Positions 12,154 to 22,951 of a stretch of 64,000 nt of DNA are shown here, piece by piece; the first letter of the stretch is position 1, and each line of letters begins with the position of its first letter. Both the position numbers and the translations under genes were made by a program. Where the stretch lies: assembly GCA_027924585.1 (NCBI GenBank), contig BSBM01000232.1, positions 30,266,001 to 30,330,000 of the forward strand, read 5' to 3'. Below the pieces are notes generated by a model. That model did no database searches. It was not told the DNA's origin and saw only the letters and a program-made list of their open reading frames with translations. This stretch comes from Larix kaempferi (taxonomy: Eukaryota > Streptophyta > Pinopsida > Pinales > Pinaceae).

Positions 12154-12870
12154 TGTTGCTTGGTTTTTCAACCAAGCATGTGCAAGGATGCACCTATTAA
12201 CTTGTAATAGCAGTCTCGAATGAAAAGAAAATAACAATAAACTGAATCTAATCTAACATTAACATGTATAAGAAAAATAAAGAACTTGATTGATAACAAT
12301 AAGCAAATAAGACAAGAGATTTAAAAGAACTTGTTTTTGTATTACCTCAAATGGTGAGGATGATGGTTGTTGAGCAACTCCAAGGTTGAGAAGCTCCAAT
12401 GTCCAATGGTCTCTTCTTTTCCAAAGTTTCAATGGGGATCTTCAAACTCGAAATGGGAGGCAATGGCTCTCAAAGGGAATTTGGCAGCATAAGGACAGGA
12501 TGAAATGTGGATGGAAAGTGAGGAGCCCCTATCACATTTTTATAGCTTTTGGTGATGGGGAATACCATTATGGTTTTGAGGAAACCAATGGTATTAACCA
12601 ACATGGTTTAGGTCTCTTTTTCTGTCTTTTTCTTTTTTTGAATATTTTGAATATTTGTATTCCCTTTCAATATTTTTTGGGAATTTTGGACCCTTTTGAG
12701 GGTTTTTTGTGTGTTTTTGAGGAAAAATACATATTTTGAGGGGGAAAAAGGTGTATTGTGGTCTTTTTGGTGACCTTTTGATGGTTTTAGAGGCTCAAAT
12801 GGTGGAAAAGTGGAAAAATGGGTCATGTGAATAAGGGAATGAGCTAGTGAGAACTTTTTGGATGTTAACA
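12154..12870 (-). repeat. Element B 3' LTR
   Basis: It is 717 bp and aligns along its length with 27115-27815. On the minus strand it starts TGTTAACATCC and ends CCAAGCAACA. ORFs called here (12386-12739, and 12608-13036 on the opposite strand) recur in the other LTR or are T-rich chance frames. Confidence 0.92.
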
Positions 12871-12890
12871 GATTGCCCCCTGATGTGTGA
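12871..12890 (-). other. Element B polypurine tract
   Basis: Read on the minus strand this is CACATCAGGGGGCAATC followed at once by TGTTAAC of the LTR. The G run just before the LTR is the expected plus-strand primer. Confidence 0.7.
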
Positions 12891-14688
12891 GGGCAGGAGC
12901 TCATCGTATGGACGATAGACATCATAGTTCTTTTGTCTTTTTCTTGGGGTTTGGAGAAGAGAAGAGACCGATTGGAGACTGGAACAATGACCCTTTGGAA
13001 GCTGCAAAAACTGGAAAAAATAAATAAAAAATACATGGCCTCAAAATGAATGAGGAATAATCTTTGATTATGGACGAGGTGGGCATACCCATTCTCATAT
13101 CAAGACATATACATAACAATTAGGCCCAAGAAGGGGGACCTGAATAATACATCAAAATCTATTGGTACATCATAATGGTCCAGAGGGGACACAATGCTAG
13201 GACGTACTCATGGTCATACCATGACTGATCTCAATAAATGATACATTGGAATAAAGCAACAACTGTCCTGAATAAGGTATCAGAAGGGTTGATGAACTGT
13301 TGAAACTGAAGGTGTCCAACATCTGTAGGGACTCAATGACTGTGAGTCAAGTCTGAGGAGTATATGTAATTATATGCTTGAGGGAGTGTACAGTTGAATA
13401 CTGTTGGCAAATGCAACCCGGATATCTATAGGAAAATGTAGTTGGTTGTTTCCATAAGTAGTCTCTCAAATGTGGAAGAGTTAGGTTATATTCGGGGTCT
13501 TCAACAAATAACTGAAAGGGCCGATACCCTATACGAGTCTCAATAATGCGATCAAGGTGTTGAAGTTGAGCATGTGAGAAACAATCATTTGGAGAGGCAC
13601 TGAGGGCTCCTTTTGAAATGATCCATAGGCAGTCACCACAAATGGTGATGAGTCCAAGGCATAGGGACCTCTGGGTCTATCCTCTGGAATAGATTTGGTT
13701 GGCGTCGACAGAGGGAGACCGACAACTACCAAGGAAATGATGTTTCCTTGATAGGAGCGCAAGGTGTATAACTGAAGTGTGATAGTACTGATGGTAGGAC
13801 TGATATACTGTGAGGATGGGGAACAACAGGGGTCATAGAGTGGGTGGACTCAAACTTCCTTTGTTCAGAGCATGATGACATGGTTAACCTGGTAGCATAG
13901 GAAACTGACTTTTAGGTGTGGGGATCATAACTTAAAGGATCAGGGGTATGTATTGCATACTGAAGTGACTCTGGGGGTACAAGTTGATGGATGCTTTTGG
14001 GAGACTCTCAGGGTGACATACTGTAGACTGCTCTGAACAAAGGCGACCATACTGGGGAAGCTGCCTTATGAGAAGACATGATCTGTTGTGGCACCGAAAA
14101 GCATCGTTGGGTCCTTCTTTGTAGTTTTAATGAGATCCAAGAAGGGATTAAAGTGTGCTCTAAAATGGTACTATCCTATGGATTTATGTGAGCCTAAGAC
14201 TGTTCATGCTCATGAGTGCTTTCATTTTTAAGGAGTCTGAAAACGATAAGAAGACTTTGAATTGGTGGAGGAGTACCGTCCTGTGGATTTGTATGAGCCC
14301 AAGATGGTGATTGCTCATGGTTGCTTTCATTTTTTGAGAGTCTGAAAGCGATAAGTAGACTCCATTGGTGTTCTTTTTCGTATGTTAGTATCCAAGGCCT
14401 GAAAAAAGATAAAATGATGCAAATGGAGAACTCTTCTAGCCGATGTGACTAGAGTATTCCTTTTTCGTAATTAGTCTACAAGGTCCGGAAAAGGGGTAAA
14501 CTTATACCAGGTAGACGCCCTTTCAAATACTTTTAGCGAGCATGAAAGGAAGCAAGGTTGCTCGACGATCTTTTCATTGTTTTAGGAGTCAGAAAAGAGC
14601 TTAACAGAAACTCCCTAAGTGCCTTTTTCGTAAAGGAATTGCTCGGCTCGAAAAAGGGATAAAATTATATCGAACAAAAAGGTATTGG
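12891..14688 (-). other. Element B 3' spacer with diverged repeats and small hairpins
   Basis: I see no credible gene here; the 77-aa ORF at 13529-13762 has no recognisable motif. At about 14170-14360 a phrase of about 115 bp occurs twice (GAGTCTGAAAACGATAAG and GAGTCTGAAAGCGATAAG). From about 14385 to 14660, pairs of CTTTTTCG and CGAAAAAG or CCGGAAAAGG blocks are spaced to fold as short hairpins. This lies between the 3' LTR and the 149-bp array. Confidence 0.5.
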
Positions 14689-15572
14689 TGAGAACGAGGA
14701 ATGATCTTGAGCATCGTCATGAGCATGGAAAACTGAATCCAGCGACATAAAGATCATAAAAAACAGGCAACGGCCGATGTGGCATGCAAACCGAGGCGAT
14801 GAGTGGCATTTTGAAAAAATGCCCAAAAATTATGGGGGTGAGAGTGAGAAATGGTCTCAAGCATCATCACGAGCACGGAAAACTGAATCCGACAAGATAA
14901 AAATTGTCAAAAACGGACCACGATCGATGTGGCACGCAAATTGAGGCGACGAGGGGCATGGAAAAAATGCCTAAAAAAACTGGTGGTGACAGCGAGAAAT
15001 GATCTCAAGCATCGTCACGAGCATGGAAAAATGAATATGGCGATATAAGACTTGTAAAAAATGGACGATGGTCGAAGTGGCACGCAAATCGAGGCGATGA
15101 GGGGCATGGAACAAATGCCCAAAAAAACTGGTGGTGATAGTGAGAAATGATCTCAAGCATTGTCACGAGTGTGGAAAACTGAATCCGGCGATATAAGACT
15201 TTGTAAAAAATTGGACGAAGGCCGAAGTGGCACGCAAATCAAGGCAATGAGGAGCATGGAAAAAATGCTTGAAAAAACTGGTGGTGACAGCGAGAAATGA
15301 TCTCAAGCATCGTCACGAGCGCAGAAAAATGAATCCGACAATATAAGACTTGTGAAAAATGGACTACGGCCGAAGTGGCACGCAAACTGAGGTGACGAGG
15401 GGCATGGAAAAAATGTCCGAAAAAACTGTTGGTGATAGCGAGAAATGATCTCAAGCATCGTCACGAATGCGAAAAATTGAATCCGGCGATATAAGACTCG
15501 TAAAAAATGGACGACGATCGATGTGGCACGCAAATCGAGGTGACGAGGGGCATGAGAAAAATGCCCAAAAAA
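14689..15572. repeat. 149-bp tandem array in element B
   Basis: About six copies occur, with starts (GAGAAATGATCTCAAGC or variants) near 14690, 14840, 14988, 15136, 15286 and 15434, so the period is 148-150 bp. Each unit includes GGCACGCAAATCGAGGCGA, GGGGCATGGAAAAAATGCC and a CGTCACGAGC block. The unit is CpG-rich for this AT-rich window. It lies just upstream of the TATA box of the antisense gene, so it may act as promoter or enhancer repeats. Several short ORFs inside it are repeat artefacts. Confidence 0.88.
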
Positions 15573-15704
15573 TAGACCTGGTGGAATCAGGAAACGGAGT
15601 GGAATATCATGAATTTCTCGCTATGCTAATTCCAACGGTGCCAACGGTTTGAAAAACGGACATTGTATGGTGCCGGAATGGTTGTTTGAAAATTGTTAAA
15701 TTCC

Positions 15705-15712
15705 TATAAATA
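15705..15712 (+). promoter_or_regulatory. TATA box of the antisense gene in element B
   Basis: TATAAATA on the plus strand follows the 149-bp array. It lies about 130 bp upstream of an excellent splice donor (AG|GTAAGC, GT at 15839-15840). It points toward the plus-strand coding exons at 16289-17600. A start site near 15738 would be expected. Confidence 0.55.
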
Positions 15713-15954
15713 ACAAGTAGGCCCAATGTGACAAGTGTCATTTTCACTGTTGAGTTTCACAGAGTAATCGAGGTGGTCAGAGCATTTTCTCGATTTGTGG
15801 GAGATTCGACCATTGGTTTTTTATTCTGCGAGTTTCAGGTAAGCCTATGTGCCTTAGCCTTTTCAATTATTTTGTTTCTGGTTAACAGTGGGCCCCCGAA
15901 GGCCGCGTAATTCCACTTTGGCTTTCCAACGTGGAATATTGCAGGTTTCAGCTC

Positions 15955-16235
15955 ATTTTCCGTGATGCACATCGCGGGTATTGGCTTGATAGCCGCAATG
16001 TGCATCGCGTGTTTCGGGTTGACAGCCGCGATGTTCATTGCGGGTTTTTGGCTGACAGCCGTGATGTTCATCGCGGGTTTCGGGATGACAACCGCGATGT
16101 TCATCACGGCTTTCAGGCTAACAGCCACGATGCGCATCATGGATTTCAGGCTGATACTCGCGATGTGCATCACGGCTTTCGGGTTGATACCCGGGATGTG
16201 CATCGTGGCTTTGGAGCTGAAAGTCGCGATGGGGT
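15955..16235 (+). repeat. 33-bp CpG palindrome-cored tandem repeat
   Basis: About eight copies of a 33-bp unit carry variants of GCGATGTTCATCGCGGGTTT and a GGCTGACAGCC spacer. The core GCGATG...CATCGC is self-complementary. Because 33 is a multiple of three, several frames stay open: one plus frame gives 11-residue repeats such as VHRGFRDDNRD, another plus frame is hydrophobic, and a minus frame is open as well. The same core recurs at 26745-26900 next to the element's primer site. The repeat lies in the leader or first intron of the antisense gene. Confidence 0.85.
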
Positions 16236-16288
16236 TTTCTTGAGAAAAAATTTTGTTTCTAAAAAATTTTCCTTTGTTTTTTGGCAGG

Positions 16289-17600
16289 ATGCTGAGGAGG
16301 CCGCTAGTGTCGTGGCGGGAGAGAGAGATAGATGTGAGATTGATGGGTCGGATTCATGATGACCCTGGTGTGCGGGCAGCCCTGGCTGAGGGTGGAATCC
16401 TAAAGTTCGCTCAGGTTCCTCTTATGCATTCAGTCAAAGCTTTGCTGAACAAATTGGTGGATTTCTGGGTTCCAGGAGAGGGTGTATTTATGGTGCAGGG
16501 TGAGCGACTAGAGATCAGCTTGAGTGATGTTTATTTTCTTACTGGCTTGCCCCGTTTGGGGGAGATTGGGGAGTTGTAGATGAGGATTTTGGCTGGCTTG
16601 GACATCGAGGATCTACTAGAGAGATTTTGTGTTCCTGGGGCTCGTACACAGAACAGTGCCCTGAGTATTTCGGACCTGCGGGAGTCGGCGATGCAGGAAG
16701 TGGGGGCTTGTGTTTTGCGGGTGCTTGGTGCCCAGGCGACACATCGTTTGTCTGGGGGAAAACGATGATGGTGGACCATGTGTTGAGAGGGACCTACTTT
16801 TCCTGGGGTCAGATGTTTTTGGCCTGTGTTCGGCGAGAGCTGGACAAGGTCAGTCGGGAGGGAGGGGAGTTTAGCTTTGCCTCCTTCCTCTGTTGTTTCT
16901 TTTTTGAGCGGGTCCCTACATTGCGGCCCCGTGTGTCGGTGGGGGATGGGTTGAGGAGTGAGCCGAGGATGGTGCGGTGGGGGGAGATGATGCCCCGGGG
17001 TGGTGGTGGTATCCGACGTTTATTTTCTGCGGATATGTATGAGCAGTGGGAGAAGATACCCCTACTTATTGATGATTATCCATATGCTGGTATGGACTTT
17101 CGAGGAGATCTGGAGATGCCTCAGGCTCAGGGACAGGCCTGGGGTCTAGACGGTATTTCTTTGTTTTGGTTCTCTATTATATCATGTTTAGATGTTTTTG
17201 TTATGAGTATAGCTAGAGATATTTATATGATATTGACTTGGTTCACTTATGTGATTGTGCAGATATTGGTCCGAGTCCACCAGCTGATCATATAGGCCAT
17301 CAGGGACGGATGATGGTGGTGGTACCTCCACCTATAGTGGCACCTCCTCCTCGTGCTCGAGATGATGCCCTAGAGGGAATACGTGATACTTTGGAGGGGC
17401 TTCTAGTGGGAGCACCAGAGGAGGGTTGGAGGGATTTGGACCATCCTACTATTGAGCATTGTTTCGATGCGCCCCGTGAGTGGCGGTCTATCCTGCTCAG
17501 AGTAGTTGTTGTGATGGCCGAGAGGAGGGCTCGAGATCAGTATGATCTGGAGGAGCCAGCGGAGGAGGAGCCAGAGGATCCTGGGGATCACGATGATTAG
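16289..17600 (+). pseudogene. Antisense accessory gene of element B (plant-mobile-domain-like), decayed
   Basis: A plus-strand gene opposes the gag-pol of element B. A good splice acceptor (TTTTTTGGCAG, AG at 16286-16287) is followed at once by ATG 16289. The frame reads through motifs such as WVPGEGVFMVQGERLEISL and SDVYFLTGLPRLGE, meets TAG at 16577-16579, then continues. Near 16630 the sense frame shifts and goes on with FSWGQMFLACVRRELDKV, FASFLCCFFFERVP and SADMYEQWEKIPLL. A GT-AG intron at 17153-17262 (110 bp, donor G|GTATTT, acceptor TTGTGCAG) joins GLD to DIGPSPP in phase. The gene ends at TAG 17598-17600 after an acidic tail. The layout resembles plant mobile domain proteins carried antisense in some Tat elements; this is by eye. 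A role in regulation or host interaction is only a guess. Confidence 0.6.
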
Positions 17601-17732
17601 GTGGTCTTGTACTTGCCCCCAAATGCTGATGAGCATATGGGGAAGGTTTTGTTGATACACATTTTGTATGGCTAGTGTATTTTTTGTATATTTTGGGTGC
17701 TGAGGGCACTCCTGACATTATGACTTTTATGA

Positions 17733-17769
<37 letters not shown>

Positions 17770-17901
17770 TTGGTATCTAGTCGTGTATGCATGTGGATGC
17801 ACATCTTATCTTGATTACATTTTGTATGCCCGTGGAGGCATATTTTATGCACATGGATGCAATGTTTTGATAATTTTATAATGCCTATGTGATGCATGTT
17901 G
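17601..17901. other. Convergent gap with (AT)16 microsatellite
   Basis: This 300-bp gap separates the end of the antisense gene from the end of the second RNase H ORF, so the two transcripts converge here. An (AT)n run covers 17735-17766. Several TATGCATGTGGATGCA-like phrases follow. No gene is seen. Confidence 0.6.
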
Positions 17902-18321
17902 TCATGTCCTACATGTTTTGCTTGACGTGCCAATCATTTGGTCTACTACAATGTTATGATTTCTTGGGACATGAGTAAAAAAGATGGATTCAAAATGTTG
18001 AATCATTTGTTTTGTGCGTAGGAATTTTCTAAATAGACAGGGATCGTGTACCTGGTAACAGTTGATGAGTTGGGAAACAAGGAGTTGGGAGTCTAGGAAA
18101 ACACGAAGGTGACTTATGCCCATTTGGAGAGCGGCGGCCAGGAGACCGGTCACGGCATCGTACTCAGCTTGGTTGTTTGTGGCAGCACCTATACACACTC
18201 CGTCAAGGTGGATCAACTCATGTGAAGGGGAATAAATTACCCAAGTTGCTGACGTGAGATTTGGAGACCAATGGCTTGCGCCATTGGCAAAACTGACGTG
18301 GTAGAGTGAAACAGGATCCAT
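17902..18321 (-). CDS. Second (archaeal-type-like) RNase H, separate ORF after integrase
   Basis: This 139-aa minus-strand ORF starts at ATG 18319-18321, 100 bp after the integrase stop. It has the RNase HI layout: FANGAS near residue 11, TNNQAEYDA with the catalytic E near residue 53, FLDSQLLVSQL with a catalytic D near residue 77, and VPRNHNIVVDQ with the last D near residue 127. The first catalytic position reads N (FANGAS) where RNase H normally has D, a single G-to-A change, so activity is doubtful. Tat elements carry an extra 'aRH' domain, normally fused between RNase H and integrase. Here it lies downstream of integrase in its own frame. Confidence 0.75.
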   Translation of the reverse strand: MDPVSLYHVSFANGASHWSPNLTSATWVIYSPSHELIHLDGVCIGAATNNQAEYDAVTGLLAAALQMGISHLRVFLDSQLLVSQLINCYQVHDPCLFRKFLRTKQMIQHFESIFFTHVPRNHNIVVDQMIGTSSKTCRT

Positions 18322-18420
18322 CTGTGTTCATGCAGGAAAGAATTGAAATGTAAGTTTACGAAAATTTACAGTGAAAAAATCAAAAAACTGTACAATATGG
18401 ACCATGGTGTCCAATAGTTT

Positions 18421-19500
18421 TTATGGGTAGAATCTTTTGAGGTACAACTCGTTACGGGAGTTGCGCATGGGATTTCCTTCCGAATAAGTCAAAATGTATG
18501 CTCCATGTTCAAGGCAAGTGTGTGTGATATATGGGCCTTGATCGTAAATAAGGATGAGGTCTCCTTCACTAAATGCTCGTGGGTGAACATGTTTGTCGTA
18601 ATGGAGTTTAGATCTGTTCTTCGCGGCTTCGATTATTTGGAGAGCTGCGTGGCGATATTCGTCGACCTGCTCTAAAAGAAGCAGACGTTCTTCAATTAGT
18701 GACGTATTGGGGAGAAGTTCTATGGAAATTTGTAATGTTGGTACATGGCATTCAATGGGGAGGAAAGATTCCACGCCATGAACTAAATGGAATGGGGTAA
18801 AGGCGGTGGCGGTTTTGGTCGATGTGCGATAAGCCCATAATGCGGGAAAAATCATGTGATGCCAATTGGATTTATGTTTGTCGACAGTGCGTTGGAGGAT
18901 GGTCTTCAAAATTTTGTTAATAGCTTCGACTTGGCCGTTCCCTTGGGGGTAGTAGGTGGAGGAGAAATGGTGTTCAAACTTAAGGAGTATGGACAATTCT
19001 CTCCAAACAGAGTCTTCGAAGTGAGAGCCGTGGTCTGAGACGAGTTGTTTTGGTACTCCAAAATGAGCAATAACGTGGTTGAGGAAAAAACGGGCTGCAG
19101 TGTCGGCTTTGCAATTGTAAGTAGGCATGGTTTCCGCCCATTTGGTAAAGTAATCAATAGCCACAATGATTTGCTTATGGCCGTCGGCTGATGTGGGATT
19201 GCAATCCATGAAGTCAATGGCCCATTTTCAAAATGGTTCAGTGGTGACGACTGGATGAAGGGGGGCGGGGGGGGTTCTTGCTTTTGGGGCAAAGAGCTGG
19301 CAGTTTTGGTAGTGTTTGACTGCTATGATACAATCAGTGAATAATGATGGCAAAAAATAACCTGTGCGGATTACCTTTTGGGCGGTGGCCATTCCGGAGA
19401 AATGGCCGCCGCAGGCACCGCTATGACAGTCATTAAGGACTTGTTCTGCTTCATCTTGGGAAAGGCATCGTCGTAAGGTTGTGTCGACGCCATGTCGATA
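18421..19500 (-). pseudogene. pol: Element B integrase
   Basis: The N-terminal zinc region is at about 19500-19290 (HSGACGGHFSG, then KHYQNCQLF). One cysteine of the usual CxxC is replaced, giving HYQNC. The catalytic core has D in IVAIDYFTKWAE, D in VSDHGSHF and E in GNGQVEAINK. The C-terminal part includes HYDKHVHPRAFSEGDLIL and ends at ELYLKRFYP followed by a stop. One in-frame TGA near 19226 interrupts it just before KWAIDFMDC. No chromodomain is visible, consistent with a non-chromovirus gypsy element. Confidence 0.9.
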
Positions 19501-19689
19501 GAGGACATAACCCAAGAGGAGATAACGGGGGGCATGGTGATGGATGCGACGGCATCCGTCACGATTGATATTGGGTCGAAATTTCTGTGTGCGGAGGTAT
19601 ACTAAAATGTCGCCATACCAAGGGTCGTCAGACGAGATGATGAACAAATGTTCGTCGATTATATCAGTATGGATGGTTTGTGATGGCGA

Positions 19690-21170
19690 CGATGATGGTA
19701 AGTCCGTAATGAGTTGAGCGAGTGCTAATGATTTGGTGCTCTTCGGGGATTTAAAAGAGAGGTCATATTCTTGTAATATAATCACCCATTTGGCAACACG
19801 GCCTTGTAGAAGGCGACAATTCAAGAGATAGACCATTGGGTTGGAATTTGCCACAACTTTGGTATGGCTGAGGAGAATATAATGTCGCAGCTTTTGTACA
19901 AAAAAGACGACGGTGAGGGCCATTTTCTCTTCATGTGGGTAGTGCAATGGTGGGCCTGACAAGGTCTAGCTCACATAGTAAATGACATGTTCTTGATGAG
20001 CGGAGTCTTCTTGGATGAGTACTCCGGAAACGGCATAATCTGATGCCGAAATGTACAGGGTAAAGTCTTTCGTGAAATCTGGAGGAGAAATCAAGGGGGC
20101 GCTGGTAAGTGCTTTTTTCAGATCCATGAAGGCTCCTTCTGCTTGGTCGTCCCATACGAAGTGGGTATGAAGACGTAGCAAACAGAGGAAACCATGTACT
20201 GTGGTGGCATAGTCTGGGACAAAACGATGAAGGAAGTTGGACTTTCCCTGGAGGCTTTGGAGTTTTCTTAATGTACGTGGCGACGGTAGGTCCACTATGG
20301 CTTAAAATTTTAGAGGGTCAACGATGATCCCTTTTTCTGAAATGACAAACCGCAGCAAGTGGCCTGCTGGAACGAAAAATACACATTTGAGTGGGTTCAA
20401 GCGGATGTTGTATTTGCAGAAACACAGGAAAACTTGTCGAAGATCTTCTAAATGGTCAGATCGTTTCATAGATCGGGTGGTGAGGTTGTCTAGTAAACTT
20501 TGATGATTTTATGCAGATCATGAAAGCAATAAGTCATGGCATGTGGGAAAGTGACTCCCGCATTCTTGAGACTGAAAGGCATGACGCGATAGGTGAAGGT
20601 TCCCCATGGGGTAGTAAAAGCGGTCTTGTATTGATCTTCTTTACGAATTTTGATTTGGTTGTATCCGGAGAAACCATCCATAAAAGAAAGTACCTCATTC
20701 CCCACACACTCATCGATTAGTTGGTCGATAAATGGTGTGGGGAAGTTGTCTTTGGGACAAGCAAGGTTGAGGTCTCGGAAGTTAGTACAGACGCGGATGG
20801 TGCCGACTTTCTTATTGACTAGTACTGGATTTGAAACCCATGTGGTGTATGCAATTGGGTATATGAAGCCTGCTGCTCGAAGCTTTTCAATTTCTGCTTT
20901 GACGGCTAGAAGCTTGGATGGGTGGATAGGACGTTGTTTCTGGAGGACCGGTGATATGTTCGGCCAAGTGTTTATGTGATGTTCTACGATGGTAGGATCA
21001 AGACCAGGCATCTCGGTATAAGACCAGGCGAAGACATCTCGAAATTCTTGGAAGAGTTTCTTATAAGCTTGGGTTTCTTTCTCAGTGCATGAAGCGCCCA
21101 AAGAGATAAGCTTAGGTTTTTTGGGGGTGGTGGAGATGTCGATTTTTATAAGGGGCGAAATGTTAGCCAT
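19690..21170 (-). pseudogene. pol: Element B reverse transcriptase and RNase H
   Basis: The frame 21170-20490 holds the N-terminal connection and RT fingers and palm (KKVGTIRVCTNFRDLNLACP, LSFMDGFSGYNQI, YRVMPFSLKNAGVTF). At the active site (about 20486-20497) one base is missing, which puts a stop after KVY. Restoring register by eye would give an N in place of the second aspartate of YVDD, so the polymerase is doubly inactive. The frame then runs on from about 20480 toward integrase with stops near 20299 (TAA) and 19966 (TAG). It includes the thumb, a connection (FVWDDQAEGAFMDLKKAL) and RNase H (FTLYISASDYAVSGVL, HPHEEKMAL-like, LRHYILL). Confidence 0.9.
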
Positions 21171-21446
21171 GTTACCTTCCTCGAAGGCTTCTGAAGCTGG
21201 TATTGGATCTTTGAACCAATCGACCTTGGTTGGTAAGAAGTCCTTAGATTCAATGGATAGTTAGTTTGCCGTGATGGACGTAGACGCTTCAGGGAGGAAG
21301 TATGATCAATGGTGCATATCATCCCAAGGGTAGTCCAGTGCAGTGAGTGTTTCTAGGATTTCTTCATTGGTACGGAAGTAGTGTTCCATTAAATTAACTG
21401 GTTCGGGTTTATAGGTAGTTCAAATCATATAAATGGTATTGATTTC

Positions 21447-21900
21447 TTATGAATGGGAAGATTCGGGGGAAAAAATTTCCTCAATAAGTGGTGGGGATAT
21501 CTCTAGGTCGACATTATTCAACTCGTATAGTGCTGCTCTATAATATGGGAGATCGGGGCAGTGATGTGAATAATGGCTGTAGATTCTGCATATTGCACAA
21601 GGATGGTTTGTGCGCAATGATTTATCATGAGGCTGAGAGGGGAGTTCTAGTTTGACTACTGGAACATTGGTGTCATCATCCAACATATTCATGTGTTCTT
21701 GAAGTGCTGGTAGTTGTGGACATAGATGGGTGGCATGGTCGATATCATCGCACAAGGAGCACTTAGGGAGCACACGGGTTGGGGGATTCTTAGTTAATTT
21801 GGGAGTCACTGGGGGAATGCGAGTTGTGGGTGCAGTGTTGTAGGTTGGTGGACCTCTACCCCCAGTGTGGAAGGATTGAGGGGGGGCATAACTAGATGTC
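21447..21900 (-). pseudogene. Extra zinc knuckles between protease and RT, element B
   Basis: A proline- and threonine-rich linker is followed by two CCHC-type knuckles: CSLCDDIDHATHLC and CAICRIYSHYSHHC. The second closely resembles the knuckle at about 23440-23400 (CSICGVYNHYTYNC), including the preceding RTNHPC, so a segment of gag seems to have been duplicated downstream of the protease. A frameshift separates this part from the protease frame. Zinc knuckles normally end gag, before the protease. Confidence 0.75.
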
Positions 21901-22379
21901 GATTTAGTGCCCCCTGTTGGAATTGATCGGTTTTGGGGGTTTGAACCACCAGGTGGTGGGCGATTTTGGGGTTTGGTATGCCAGGTGGTGGATGGTTCGA
22001 CATATTCATAGGTTGTACCAGTTGTAGGACAACTGTTGGAGTCGGTGGGGGAGTTTGGGAAGGTAAGTACCATACAGGTATTCCTAACGTTAAACCTGGA
22101 AGGTTAAGTGTAGCCATTACTGGCGTGCTGACAACTCCTGAAAACAGAAACAAGAATGGGATTGTGTGAATCGGTGTTGTTCCGATATGACTAGGCACAA
22201 TGGGTGCTTGTGGCGGTGGTTGAGGTTGTTGTTGTTCATAGTGCGATAAGGTGCACAAATCGGATACTTTAGTTACCTGGAGAGGAGGTGGGATTGACGG
22301 GAAAGTGCTGGTCATGGGAGTATCCGAATATATCCCGAGGCCAACTGATGAGATGAATGATGTCGGTGCACTAAGAACG

Positions 22380-22951
22380 GGTTGTTTAATCATGGGAAGA
22401 ACATTTTCTGGTGCTACGGGGGCATTGGGATCATAGTATGTAATCTGGTCGATTTTGACTACGCGTCCTTCATGGGGGAACATCATGATGTGGAAAACTG
22501 AAGAAGCGACAGCTTTCATTTTATACATGTAGCTTCGTCCCAGAAGGAGATTGTAATCAAGTTGGGCGTTAATGACCTCTATATCTATGAGAACTAGTTT
22601 GCCCCTAAGCTGTATGGGTACGTTCACTAACAAACCTTGAGGTTGAGCTGCACGACCATCGTAAGCTGGTAATGCTGTAGTTGACGGTTGTAGTGTTGGG
22701 GATCCAAGTTTCTTCCATACGAAAGTCGACATAACGCAGGTAGAGGTCCCTTCATCGATTATGCATCGATGGACAACAAGGTTGCGAATGGACACGGAAA
22801 CTTGAAAATCTAGAGATGAAGGCAGGCGAGGTTTAGCTTGTTCTAAGTCGAAATCCATCATGTTAGAGTCGTTAGGATCTATGGCACCAATGGTAGATAA
22901 CAACAATTTTCTCTGTGCAGGACAATTTTTTAAGATTTCGAGAGTGGACAT
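22380..22951 (-). pseudogene. pol: Element B aspartic protease
   Basis: The segment contains VVHRCIIDEGTSTCVMSTFV, where the catalytic motif reads DEG rather than DSG or DTG, followed by a flap-like region and LDYNLLLGRSYMYKMKAV, matching the usual LLGR block of gypsy proteases. A serine/proline-rich linker follows in the same frame to about 21806. A DEG motif might be lineage-typical rather than damage; I cannot tell without an alignment. Confidence 0.8.

Noticed and set aside
15835-16243. Repetitive ORFs in three frames (for example MHIAG-type and VHRGF-type repeats)
   Set aside because: As proteins they are unsupported: the 33-bp period keeps several frames open at once. The repeat itself is reported.
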